Of a stretch of 61,110 nt of DNA, positions 54,990 to 61,110 are shown one piece after another; the first letter of the stretch is position 1; each line of letters begins with the position of its first letter. The notes beneath the pieces were generated by a model, which did no database searches, was not told the DNA's origin, and worked only from the letters and a program-made list of their open reading frames with translations. The position numbers were made by a program, and so were the translations under genes. Origin of the DNA: RGIG9608 sp045612365 (lineage in GTDB: Bacteria; Bacteroidota; Bacteroidia; Bacteroidales; Paludibacteraceae); assembly GCA_045612365.1 (NCBI GenBank), contig JAZKYY010000009.1, positions 1 to 61,110 on the forward strand, read 5' to 3'.

Positions 54990-55745
54990 ATGAAACTCTC
55001 TGTAATTACAGTAACATACAATAGTGGGAAAACCTTGCGCGACACCATAGAAAGTATTCTGAAACAATCATATACAAACTACGAATATATTGTTGTAGAC
55101 GGCAATTCAAAAGACAATACATTAGACATAATTAAAGAATACGAACCACAGTTTGACGGACGTATGCGCTGGATAAGTGAGCCAGATAATGGTCTTTATG
55201 ATGCAATGAACAAAGGAATAAAAATGGCAACGGGAGATGTTGTTGGAATACTTAATTCCGACGACTTCTATACAACAAATGACATTTTTGAAGCTATAAA
55301 TCAAGCATTCGCTACATCTAATGCACTAGATGCCATCTACGGAGATGTGCACTATGTAAACAATAATAATCTAACCCAACCAATACGCTACTATTCTTCA
55401 AAGCACTTTAGTCGCAAACGTATGCGTATGGGTTATATGCCAGCACATCCCTCTTTCTATGTTCGCCGTGAGTGTTATGAAAAATATGGTACATTTGACA
55501 CATCTTATAGAGTTGCTGCTGACTTCGAAAACTTGCTGCGGCTAATTTACGTAAACAAAATAACCACACGTTACATTGCAAAAGACTTTGTAACAATGCG
55601 TATGGGTGGAATTTCTTCGTCTGGACTACAAAGTTATAAACAGATAATGAATGATCATTTTTTGGCATTTAAGAAAAATAATGTTAAGCCAAACCGAATA
55701 CTTTATTTTTGGCGATATGTAAAAAAACTTTGTGAATTTTTATAA
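54990..55745 (+). CDS. glycosyltransferase family 2
   Basis: The 251-residue GT-A protein has SVITVTYNSGKTLRDTIES, the VVDGNSKDNTL block, and the DxD-type GILNSDDFY near residue 90. It is similar to WcaA/Pgl-type transferases that act early in repeat-unit assembly. It follows the acetyltransferase by 11 bases. Confidence 0.9.
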   Translation: MKLSVITVTYNSGKTLRDTIESILKQSYTNYEYIVVDGNSKDNTLDIIKEYEPQFDGRMRWISEPDNGLYDAMNKGIKMATGDVVGILNSDDFYTTNDIFEAINQAFATSNALDAIYGDVHYVNNNNLTQPIRYYSSKHFSRKRMRMGYMPAHPSFYVRRECYEKYGTFDTSYRVAADFENLLRLIYVNKITTRYIAKDFVTMRMGGISSSGLQSYKQIMNDHFLAFKKNNVKPNRILYFWRYVKKLCEFL

Positions 55746-55760
55746 TAACATTAAACACTC

Positions 55761-56726
55761 ATGAATATAACTTCTATTGGAGCAAGCGGATTTGTAGGAA
55801 CAAGGTTTCTTGATTTATTGAGCCGTTCTACCAAATACGAACTGAAAAATATCGATTTAGAGCCTAGTCTTCTCTTCGGAGATATTACCGAGATTGGTGA
55901 TGTCAGAGATGTGGAGCAAATGAAACAAATGCTAAAAGGTGCAGACGTTGTAGTTCTTTTAGCAGCTCAACACAGAGATGATGTTTCGCCAATATCACTA
56001 TATTATGATACAAATGTTGGTGGAATGAAATCTACACTTGAGGCAATGGAATATAATGGCATTAAACGATTGGTATTCTTTTCATCGGTAGCTGTATACG
56101 GTTTGAACAAAGAAAATCCAAACGAGGAACACTCCAAAGACCCATTCGACCACTACGGAAAATCAAAATGGCAAGCAGAGCAAGTGTTAGAAAAATGGTA
56201 CACATCGCATCAAGATTGGAACATAAACATCGTTCGACCATCGGTGATATTTGGTGAGCAAAACCGAGGAAATGTATACAATCTGCTGAATCAGATTGTG
56301 AGCGGTAAGTTCCTTATGGTAGGCAATGGTGAAAACAGAAAATCGATGGCCTATGTAGAAAACGTGGTGGCTTTTGCTAAATATATGATTGAAAACTTCA
56401 CTTGTGGCTACAACGTCTACAACTACATCGATAAGCCCGACTTCACGATGAATCAACTTCTTCTTCATACTGGAGAAGTTCTGAAAAAACGTGTTCCAAA
56501 ATACCATTTCCCCTATTGGTTAGGGATGTGTGGCGGATATTGTTTCGATCTTTTGGCGAAACTAACGGGCAGAAAACTACCAATTAGCGCTGTTAGGGTA
56601 AAAAAATTCTGTGCCACCACGCAATACGATGCTTCCAAACTACAACAAACCTCCTTCGAAGCACCATACACACTTGCACAAGGCCTATCTCGCACACTTG
56701 AGTTTGAATTTCAATCCTCAAAATAA
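55761..56726 (+). CDS. NAD-dependent epimerase/dehydratase
   Basis: The 321-residue extended SDR has GASGFVGTRFLDLL at residues 7-20 and the catalytic pattern SSVAVYG followed by YGKSKWQAE (Tyr-x3-Lys) near residue 131. It makes an activated sugar for the cluster; the exact substrate is unknown. It is the last gene and ends at a terminator (56725-56755). Its base composition rises toward normal compared with the AT-rich genes upstream. Confidence 0.87.
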   Translation: MNITSIGASGFVGTRFLDLLSRSTKYELKNIDLEPSLLFGDITEIGDVRDVEQMKQMLKGADVVVLLAAQHRDDVSPISLYYDTNVGGMKSTLEAMEYNGIKRLVFFSSVAVYGLNKENPNEEHSKDPFDHYGKSKWQAEQVLEKWYTSHQDWNINIVRPSVIFGEQNRGNVYNLLNQIVSGKFLMVGNGENRKSMAYVENVVAFAKYMIENFTCGYNVYNYIDKPDFTMNQLLLHTGEVLKKRVPKYHFPYWLGMCGGYCFDLLAKLTGRKLPISAVRVKKFCATTQYDASKLQQTSFEAPYTLAQGLSRTLEFEFQSSK

Positions 56727-56755
56727 AAAAGAGAACCTTGAAGGTTCTCTTTTTA
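56725..56755 (+). terminator. terminator of the glycan cluster
   Basis: AAAAAAGAGAACCTT, loop GA-like, AAGGTTCTCTTTTT, immediately after the epimerase stop. Confidence 0.88.
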
Positions 56756-56809
56756 TATTGCTCAAAGATGTGTGCAAATAACTTTTATTGAAAGAAGGAA
56801 ACCGTAATT

Positions 56810-56911
56810 CTAAAAATTCTCAGGGACAACATAGCCACAAACTTTTACCCAATCTTTAGCAGACACTACCAACGAAAGCGAAAGAAGATATACTACAAGC
56901 AACTTTTTCAT
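56810..56911 (-). CDS. possible small secreted peptide (33 aa)
   Basis: The frame runs from ATG 56911 to TAG. MKKLLVVYLLSLSLVVSA looks like a full signal peptide; only about 15 residues (KDWVKVCGYVVPENF) follow. It may be a real small peptide, a decayed remnant of a longer gene, or chance. It lies just downstream of the DGR reverse transcriptase on the same strand. Confidence 0.35.
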   Translation of the reverse strand: MKKLLVVYLLSLSLVVSAKDWVKVCGYVVPENF

Positions 56912-56965
56912 AACGATTTTTTTATTTACAAATATATGAAAATGAGATGTAAAAATATTTCGTTT

Positions 56966-58168
56966 TTAAAGCATATACTTTGCAGTATGTAAAATTTGAC
57001 ATTTCAGCATAGATTTATCAAAACTAAAACGCTGATTCAGTTCTTTGTTATACAAAAATAGTTGCTCTCGCAGACGAAAATTCCGCCCATGCGACAATAC
57101 TCCACAAAAAGAGTTCAACGACGCAATGCAGTATTCCGACGATTTCTGCGAAAGCAACGCAATTTTTTCTCGCATACGACTTACCGTTTGCCGGCTCGTA
57201 TAACTTCGATATGGTTTTACGTAAGCACCCAAAAATTCCACACCTTGCCACACCGAAACCAACCTCATTTTTCCATCATGAAATTGCAATTGAAGTTCAT
57301 CGAGAAGCATTGTTTTTATTTTTTGAGCAACGTAATACAAATAATCTCGATCTGCCGAAACAACATAAAAATCATCGACATAACGCCCATAATGTTTACA
57401 CCGAAGCGTACGTTTCACAAACTGATCCAACACATTGAGATAAACATTGCTAAAAAGTTGTGAAGTCAAATTCCCAATAGGCAAACCACACCCTTTAGGA
57501 CTATGAAACAGACTTTTGTCATGAGGAAGATCGTCCCAATCGTTAGACGAACCTTTCATTTGACAATTATCACAAGGATTTAGTAACACAATTTCACGAG
57601 TGAGATATTCTAAAAATTCGTAATCAACAACTTCTATCCACCGTTCCAACCGATGTTTCGACACACGATGCAAAGCCATTTTACAAAGTGTTTGTAAACA
57701 AATCTTGAGCAAATGTTCCCTATTGATGTGCATAAAATAACCACGAATATCCATTTTCAGCACATAGCAAGGCACCGTGTAATTCTGACTTTCTTGCACA
57801 ATGTGCCGTTGTAAACGCCGTATGCCAAAATGCGTTCCTCTGCCTTTGATGCAACTATACGTATCCGTTATAAAAGTTCGTTCGTAGAGCAAATGCGTAT
57901 AGTTGTAGTAAAGATGATGCACTATTCGGTCACGAAATTCGGCTGCAAAAACTTCACGTTTTTTCGGGTCGGAAATAATAAAACAAGTAGACGGACGAGC
58001 TTTGTAGCTTCGCTCGTAGAGTTCCATACAGAGTTGATGCAGATTATTTTCCAAATTGGCTTCAAAACGCACTTGATAAGATTTTGTCCGCTTGTGCCTA
58101 CGAGCATCATAGTAAGCCTGTAGCAAATCGGAATACAACTGCTCGTAAGTCAGTTTGTAATGTTTCAT
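56966..58168 (-). CDS. DGR reverse transcriptase
   Basis: ATG 58168 (MKHYKLTYEQLYSDLL) is preferred. The longer frame from 58348 would read through the template repeat in another frame. The 400-residue product has RT motifs including KMDIRGYFMHIN, the DGR-specific GLPIGNLTSQLFSNVYL (IGNxxSQ where group II intron RTs have QGxxxSP), and the catalytic RYVDDFYV. There is no maturase or endonuclease domain. It would copy the TR RNA with errors at adenines and pass the cDNA into the variable repeat. The start is 58 bases after the TR. Confidence 0.95.
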   Translation of the reverse strand: MKHYKLTYEQLYSDLLQAYYDARRHKRTKSYQVRFEANLENNLHQLCMELYERSYKARPSTCFIISDPKKREVFAAEFRDRIVHHLYYNYTHLLYERTFITDTYSCIKGRGTHFGIRRLQRHIVQESQNYTVPCYVLKMDIRGYFMHINREHLLKICLQTLCKMALHRVSKHRLERWIEVVDYEFLEYLTREIVLLNPCDNCQMKGSSNDWDDLPHDKSLFHSPKGCGLPIGNLTSQLFSNVYLNVLDQFVKRTLRCKHYGRYVDDFYVVSADRDYLYYVAQKIKTMLLDELQLQFHDGKMRLVSVWQGVEFLGAYVKPYRSYTSRQTVSRMREKIALLSQKSSEYCIASLNSFCGVLSHGRNFRLREQLFLYNKELNQRFSFDKSMLKCQILHTAKYML

Positions 58169-58225
58169 ATTTTCACAAAAAAAGGAGCATATACTCTTTT
58201 CTCCAAGAAGGTAAATGCTTAAGCT

Positions 58226-58407
58226 GAAAACACGCCACGCACGGATTGCCCATAGTAGCGGTTGTTGTTGTTCCAATTCACGTTGTCCGAATTGAAGTTG
58301 AGGTTGTAGGCGTTGTTCGAATTGTCCGTATTGAGCGAACTCGACCAATAGTTGCCGTTCGACCCTGCGTTGTTCAAATCACTATTGTTGCGATAGCCAG
58401 CAGCAGG
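58226..58407 (-). repeat. DGR template repeat (TR)
   Basis: This 182-bp segment aligns gap-free to VR1 (59344-59525) and over 178 bp to VR2. On the minus strand it is adenine-rich, with about 19 AAC/AAT codons in the VR reading frame. Fifty-two adenines lie in the 160-bp interior; 23 are changed in VR1 and 22 in VR2. It lies between the accessory gene and the RT, the usual DGR position. The adenine-free end near 58231-58244 fits the initiation of mutagenic homology. Confidence 0.95.
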
Positions 58408-58454
58408 AAAACGAAACACACAACTACTCCAAAAACAACAAGCGTCTTTCTTTT

Positions 58455-58595
58455 TTATGGCTTCGGTGGTTCGGTTGTTTTCGAAACAAAGGGAATGCTT
58501 CTTTCATCTACGAGCAAGCCAATTGTTCCTTCGTTGCTATCCTTTGCATAAAAAAAATGCCGAGGCTGACCACCTATGAATTTACCCTTGTCCAG
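58455..58595 (-). CDS. possible small ORF with non-AUG start (46 aa)
   Basis: A coding-looking frame runs from CTG 58595, preceded by AAGGAG, to TAA. It reads LDKGKFIGGQPRHFFYAKD, then SNEGTIGLLVDERSIPF and ends EPPKP. It has no AUG. It could be a small protein, a gene remnant, or part of the TR transcript leader. It is too short for Avd. Confidence 0.3.
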   Translation of the reverse strand: MDKGKFIGGQPRHFFYAKDSNEGTIGLLVDERSIPFVSKTTEPPKP

Positions 58596-58621
58596 TAATT
58601 CTCCTTTTTATACTTTTTAAT

Positions 58622-59161
58622 TTATATTATTGTTGCTATTTGTTGCTTTATCTCCGCCAAGAAAAGCATACTATCGATGGGAGACTTTTGCTCCACTGGG
58701 AACTCCAATATGCGATGCATGATGTCGGTAAGTCGAGACGTTCCCTCCAGCGGATTACCGTACCGTTCCTCCTGCAAACGTTTTTTCGACGCTTCGGTGA
58801 GTGGCACGCTCGATTTCCAATTTTCATAATCGGTTTGCAAATCTACTACTTCTGCATCTGCTGCAAATACCGACTCGGGAAGATGAATATCTACACACTT
58901 TTCGGCTACAGCTTGCACCAAAAATCCTTCGGAAGTATATTTTTCGAGACTCGAAACAGGGAAACCCACAAACACCACACTCTCATCACTATTTTTCAAC
59001 AAACGCCGAGTGGGTTTGAACTGCTTGATGTAGCGAAACGCAAGCCAAGCACTCCACTCGTAAGCACGAAAAAACGTACCTTCTTGAAACAGATGTATGG
59101 TGCAACACTGCCCCACATCATCACGTTTTTGTTCTCGTTCTAAAATCTCTTTCAATTGCAT
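58622..59161 (-). CDS. DGR accessory protein, MutS-domain-I-like
   Basis: The 179-residue protein has FQEGTFFRAYEWSAWLAF (about 26-43), which resembles the mismatch-binding segment of MutS domain I. VVFVGFPVSSLEKYT (about 62-76) resembles the MutS GVPYHAAEGYL region. MutS-like accessory proteins are known in some DGRs in place of Avd. It lies between target and TR. How it helps mutagenic homing is not known; the family call is from motif resemblance only. Confidence 0.65.
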   Translation of the reverse strand: MQLKEILEREQKRDDVGQCCTIHLFQEGTFFRAYEWSAWLAFRYIKQFKPTRRLLKNSDESVVFVGFPVSSLEKYTSEGFLVQAVAEKCVDIHLPESVFAADAEVVDLQTDYENWKSSVPLTEASKKRLQEERYGNPLEGTSRLTDIMHRILEFPVEQKSPIDSMLFLAEIKQQIATII

Positions 59162-59232
59162 ATTTTATTTTTTTCTCTCTGCGGACGCTCTTCGTGCGTC
59201 CATATATTTTTTATCATTTTTCTGCCCCGGCG

Positions 59233-59305
59233 GAAAATGTGCGGTGTGGGCTTGGGCTGTAGGGGCGCTACGCTACGCCCCTACAGCCCACCCTCACACA
59301 TTTTC
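59233..59305. repeat. large inverted repeat (module C copy 2) between target and accessory gene
   Basis: GAAAATGTG (59233-59241) pairs with CACATTTTC (59297-59305), and GGGCTGTAGGGGCG (59254-59267) pairs with CGCCCCTACAGCCC (59276-59289). The core GTAGGGRCG/CGYCCCTAC recurs at 7233-7260. It could be a terminator-like or REP-like element. Confidence 0.75.
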
Positions 59306-59340
59306 TCTGCCCGTGAGGGGGACAAGGGTAAGATTCTTAA
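59301..59340. repeat. conserved element downstream of VR1 (module B)
   Basis: TTTTCTCTGCCCGTG, a G-rich part and AAGGGTAAGATTCTTAA match the element beside VR2 at 35154-35194. It directly follows the target stop. The TR flank (58196-58222) keeps only parts of it. A role in target recognition is an inference. Confidence 0.65.
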
Positions 59341-60626
59341 TGCGAAAACACGCCACGCACGGACTGCCCATAGAAGCGGCTGCGGTTGTCCCAACTCACG
59401 CTGCCCGAATTGAAGTAGAGGTAGTAGGCGTAGTCCGAATAGTCCGTAATGAGCGAACTCGACCAATAGAAGCCGTACGACCCTGCGTAGTACAAATCAC
59501 TATTGAGGCGAAAGCCAGCAGCAGGGAGGAAGATAGCGTTGTCGTTGGATTTGCTGGTTACTATTCGTCCTGCTACACCTGTACCATTGTAGTCATCAGT
59601 CCATGTCCAAGTACATTCGTCGATGAGTTCTGCTATTTCTTCTTTTGTAGGCATTCGCCAAGTGCCGCCCATATTTACTGAAGCGGCATCATCTTCAGGG
59701 TCGAGAACAGTTTTGTTATCACCAATAAAGTTACCTTCACTGTCATACCAAACGCCACTAGTTTGACCATCAGCAAAGGTGTATTTAGTTACACCATTCC
59801 AAGCATTGATATTCGAATCCATAAATTTGTAAGTACTCCAAGAGTATACTTCTTTTGGTTCCACTTCGCCCCAAGCGTAATAGTTGCCGTACTCTTCAGG
59901 TTTAGTTGTACCTACGTTGCATGTTGCCCATTTCAAACCACTTGGCAAGCCAAGGTCTACGTAATCGTAGCCGTTCTCGGTGCCGGTGGTAGAACTTGAA
60001 GAACCGCCTTCATCACCACCTTCTTCGCCTTCGTCAGGGTCAGGAGTGCCCTCGCCAGAACCGTTGCCGCCCTTGGCAATGATAATCACTGTGCCATCGG
60101 CAAGCGTAAGGTAAACATTCTCCTCATCTTGAGTTACACTCTGAAACTTGGAATCGCCTTCGTCGCCTTTATCGCCAGTGGCTTGACCCACAAGCTCCCA
60201 TGTAATGCCTCTATCGTAAGAAACATACCAATCGCCATTCTCTATCTTCAAACGTGGAGAAACACCATCGGAACCAGTATCGCCTTTATCGCCCTTATCG
60301 CCTTTTGCGCCAGTTTCGCCCTTTTCGCCAGTATCACCCTTATCACCTTTTTCGCCTTGGATACCTTGGTCGCCTTTCTCGCCTTTCTCTCCGTCTTTTC
60401 CGTCCTCACCGGTTACACGCACCTTATCGCCATTGGCATCAAGAAGCCAAGTGCCATTCTGTGTCCAATAATAAACACCATCCTTATCGGCCATTACCCC
60501 AAGTGTGGACTGCTTCTCCAACTGCTCGATACGCTCGAGCAACTCTTCATTAACGTTATCGCACGAGGCGAATCCAAAACTCAATGCCGTAAATAGCATT
60601 GCTGCAAAAATTAAATTCTTTTTCAT
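59337..60626 (-). CDS. DGR target: collagen-like surface lipoprotein with variable lectin-type domain
   Basis: ATG 60626 starts a lipoprotein signal ending FGFASC (Cys22). The 429-residue product then has a short coiled coil (25-40), a DUF4988-like YYWTQNGTWLLDANG block (52-66), a Gly-X-Y collagen-like tract (about 73-121) and the paired NGDWYVSYDRG block (130-140). A glycine/acidic linker follows (185-215). The C-terminal Fibrobacter-type/C-type-lectin-like domain (about 218-429) has YVDLGLPSGLKWATCNVG and WRMPTKEEIAEL. The last 60 residues are VR1. The acidic residues after Cys22 suit export to the cell surface. Its likely role is to display a diversified binding face. Confidence 0.9.
   Translation of the reverse strand: MKKNLIFAAMLFTALSFGFASCDNVNEELLERIEQLEKQSTLGVMADKDGVYYWTQNGTWLLDANGDKVRVTGEDGKDGEKGEKGDQGIQGEKGDKGDTGEKGETGAKGDKGDKGDTGSDGVSPRLKIENGDWYVSYDRGITWELVGQATGDKGDEGDSKFQSVTQDEENVYLTLADGTVIIIAKGGNGSGEGTPDPDEGEEGGDEGGSSSSTTGTENGYDYVDLGLPSGLKWATCNVGTTKPEEYGNYYAWGEVEPKEVYSWSTYKFMDSNINAWNGVTKYTFADGQTSGVWYDSEGNFIGDNKTVLDPEDDAASVNMGGTWRMPTKEEIAELIDECTWTWTDDYNGTGVAGRIVTSKSNDNAIFLPAAGFRLNSDLYYAGSYGFYWSSSLITDYSDYAYYLYFNSGSVSWDNRSRFYGQSVRGVFSH
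59344..59525 (-). repeat. DGR variable repeat 1 (VR1)
   Basis: This is gap-free against the TR over 182 bp. All 23 interior differences are at TR adenines (for example opposite 58246, 58262, 58265, 58266, 58352, 58353, 58388 and 58389). The invariant blocks encode YWSSSL, YFNSG and the terminal SVRGVF. AAC codons of the TR have become TAC, CTC, GAC and others. Confidence 0.95.
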
Positions 60627-60926
<300 letters not shown>

Positions 60927-60929
60927 AAA

Positions 60930-60962
60930 AAGAGGGACACTCTCTTTATGAGTATCCCTCTT
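60930..60962 (-). terminator. rRNA operon terminator
   Basis: Minus-strand AAGAGGGATACTC, loop, GAGTGTCCCTCTT, then a T tract. It lies directly after 5S rRNA. Confidence 0.9.
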
Positions 60963-60964
60963 GA

Positions 60965-61077
60965 AAGTCGGCGGCTACCTGCTCTCCCACATGTTACTGC
61001 AGTACCATCGGCGCAATCGGGCTTAACTTCCCTGTTCGGAATGGTAAGGGGTGGATCCCCGACGCCATAGCCACCTA
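60965..61077 (-). rRNA. rrf: 5S ribosomal RNA
   Basis: On the minus strand the sequence runs from TTAGGTGGCTATGGCG through CCGAACAGGGAAGTTAAGC and GTGGGAGAGCAGG to GCCGCCGAC. This is the standard Bacteroidetes 5S layout. It would be the end of an rRNA operon whose 23S and 16S lie to the right of the window. Boundaries are accurate to a few bases. Confidence 0.95.
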
Positions 61078-61110
61078 AATAAGGCTAACATATTCATCAC
61101 AAAAAAGAGA

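Noticed and set aside
46419..56726. Glycan cluster as a mobile island
   Set aside because: AT-rich composition is usual for such clusters; no integrase, transposase or flanking repeats were seen.
58169..58348. N-terminal extension of the reverse transcriptase
   Set aside because: It reads through the TR in a different frame and lacks RT-like features; ATG 58168 gives a normal start.
58219..58419. 66-residue ORF with many asparagines
   Set aside because: It is the template repeat read in the variable-repeat frame; its value is as RNA template, not protein.
56966..60626. DGR as part of a prophage
   Set aside because: No capsid, tail, terminase or integrase gene is near; neighbours are 5S rRNA and glycan genes.

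Overview
This window is chromosomal DNA from a member of the Bacteroidota, most likely the order Bacteroidales. Support: a porP/gldK/gldL/gldM/gldN type IX secretion (T9SS) cluster plus a PorE-like protein, Bacteroidetes-type promoters (TAnnTTTG at -7 with an upstream TTG), almost no Shine-Dalgarno sequences, and housekeeping proteins (DnaK, LeuA, EttA, YidC with a large periplasmic domain) of Bacteroidetes type. An intact T9SS argues against Bacteroides itself and fits a Porphyromonas- or Paludibacter-like lineage. Most of the DNA is AT-rich. No tRNA, CRISPR array, insertion sequence or phage structural gene was seen.

Layout. 1-5.0 kb: leucine operon on the minus strand (leuA, leuC, leuD and a second LeuA-family enzyme cut by the window edge), preceded by an unannotated leader peptide and attenuator. 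5.1-7.0 kb: dnaK. 7.0-8.8 kb: mostly non-coding, with clustered palindromes and one small secreted protein. 8.8-16.9 kb: purT, two Skp/OmpH paralogues, murI, a SulP transporter, htpG, a SIMPL-domain protein. 17.2-24.3 kb: two BamE-like-domain proteins, aspS, a DUF454 protein, yidC, pyrG. 24.4-30.3 kb: porP-gldK-gldL-gldM-gldN. 30.4-34.0 kb: DUF2795, a cobalamin adenosyltransferase, a methyltransferase, clpX, clpP. 34.0-37.3 kb: tsaE, rubrerythrin, a broken lipoprotein gene carrying a variable repeat, ettA. 37.4-46.2 kb: dnaG, two acyltransferases flanking a PorE-like protein, pdxB, a hemerythrin-LuxR regulator, tyrS. 46.4-56.7 kb: a surface glycan cluster on the plus strand (nucleotide-sugar dehydrogenase, flippase, polymerase, glycosyltransferases, acetyltransferases, epimerase), notably AT-rich. 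57-60.6 kb: a diversity-generating retroelement (DGR). 60.9-61.1 kb: 5S rRNA, the end of an rRNA operon.

The most striking system is the DGR. In order on the minus strand it has (1) a collagen-like lipoprotein ending in a lectin-type domain with a variable repeat (VR1), (2) a MutS-domain-I-like accessory protein, (3) an adenine-rich template repeat (TR) and (4) a reverse transcriptase with the DGR-type IGNxxSQ motif and YVDD catalytic site. TR and VR1 align over 182 bp without gaps. In the interior, all 23 differences fall at TR adenines. A second variable repeat (VR2) lies about 23 kb away in a truncated, frame-disrupted relative of the target. It differs from the TR at 22 adenines and only 2 other positions. 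A 40-bp element follows both VRs, and the target's presumed 5' UTR holds a (CA)n microsatellite and a large hairpin. Together these suggest a surface lipoprotein displaying a hypervariable binding domain, with a second, now decayed, target.

A second regulatory find is the leu leader: a 28-residue peptide with Ile-Leu-Leu-Leu codons, a 9-bp antiterminator pairing and a rho-independent terminator in front of leuA, downstream of a near-consensus promoter.
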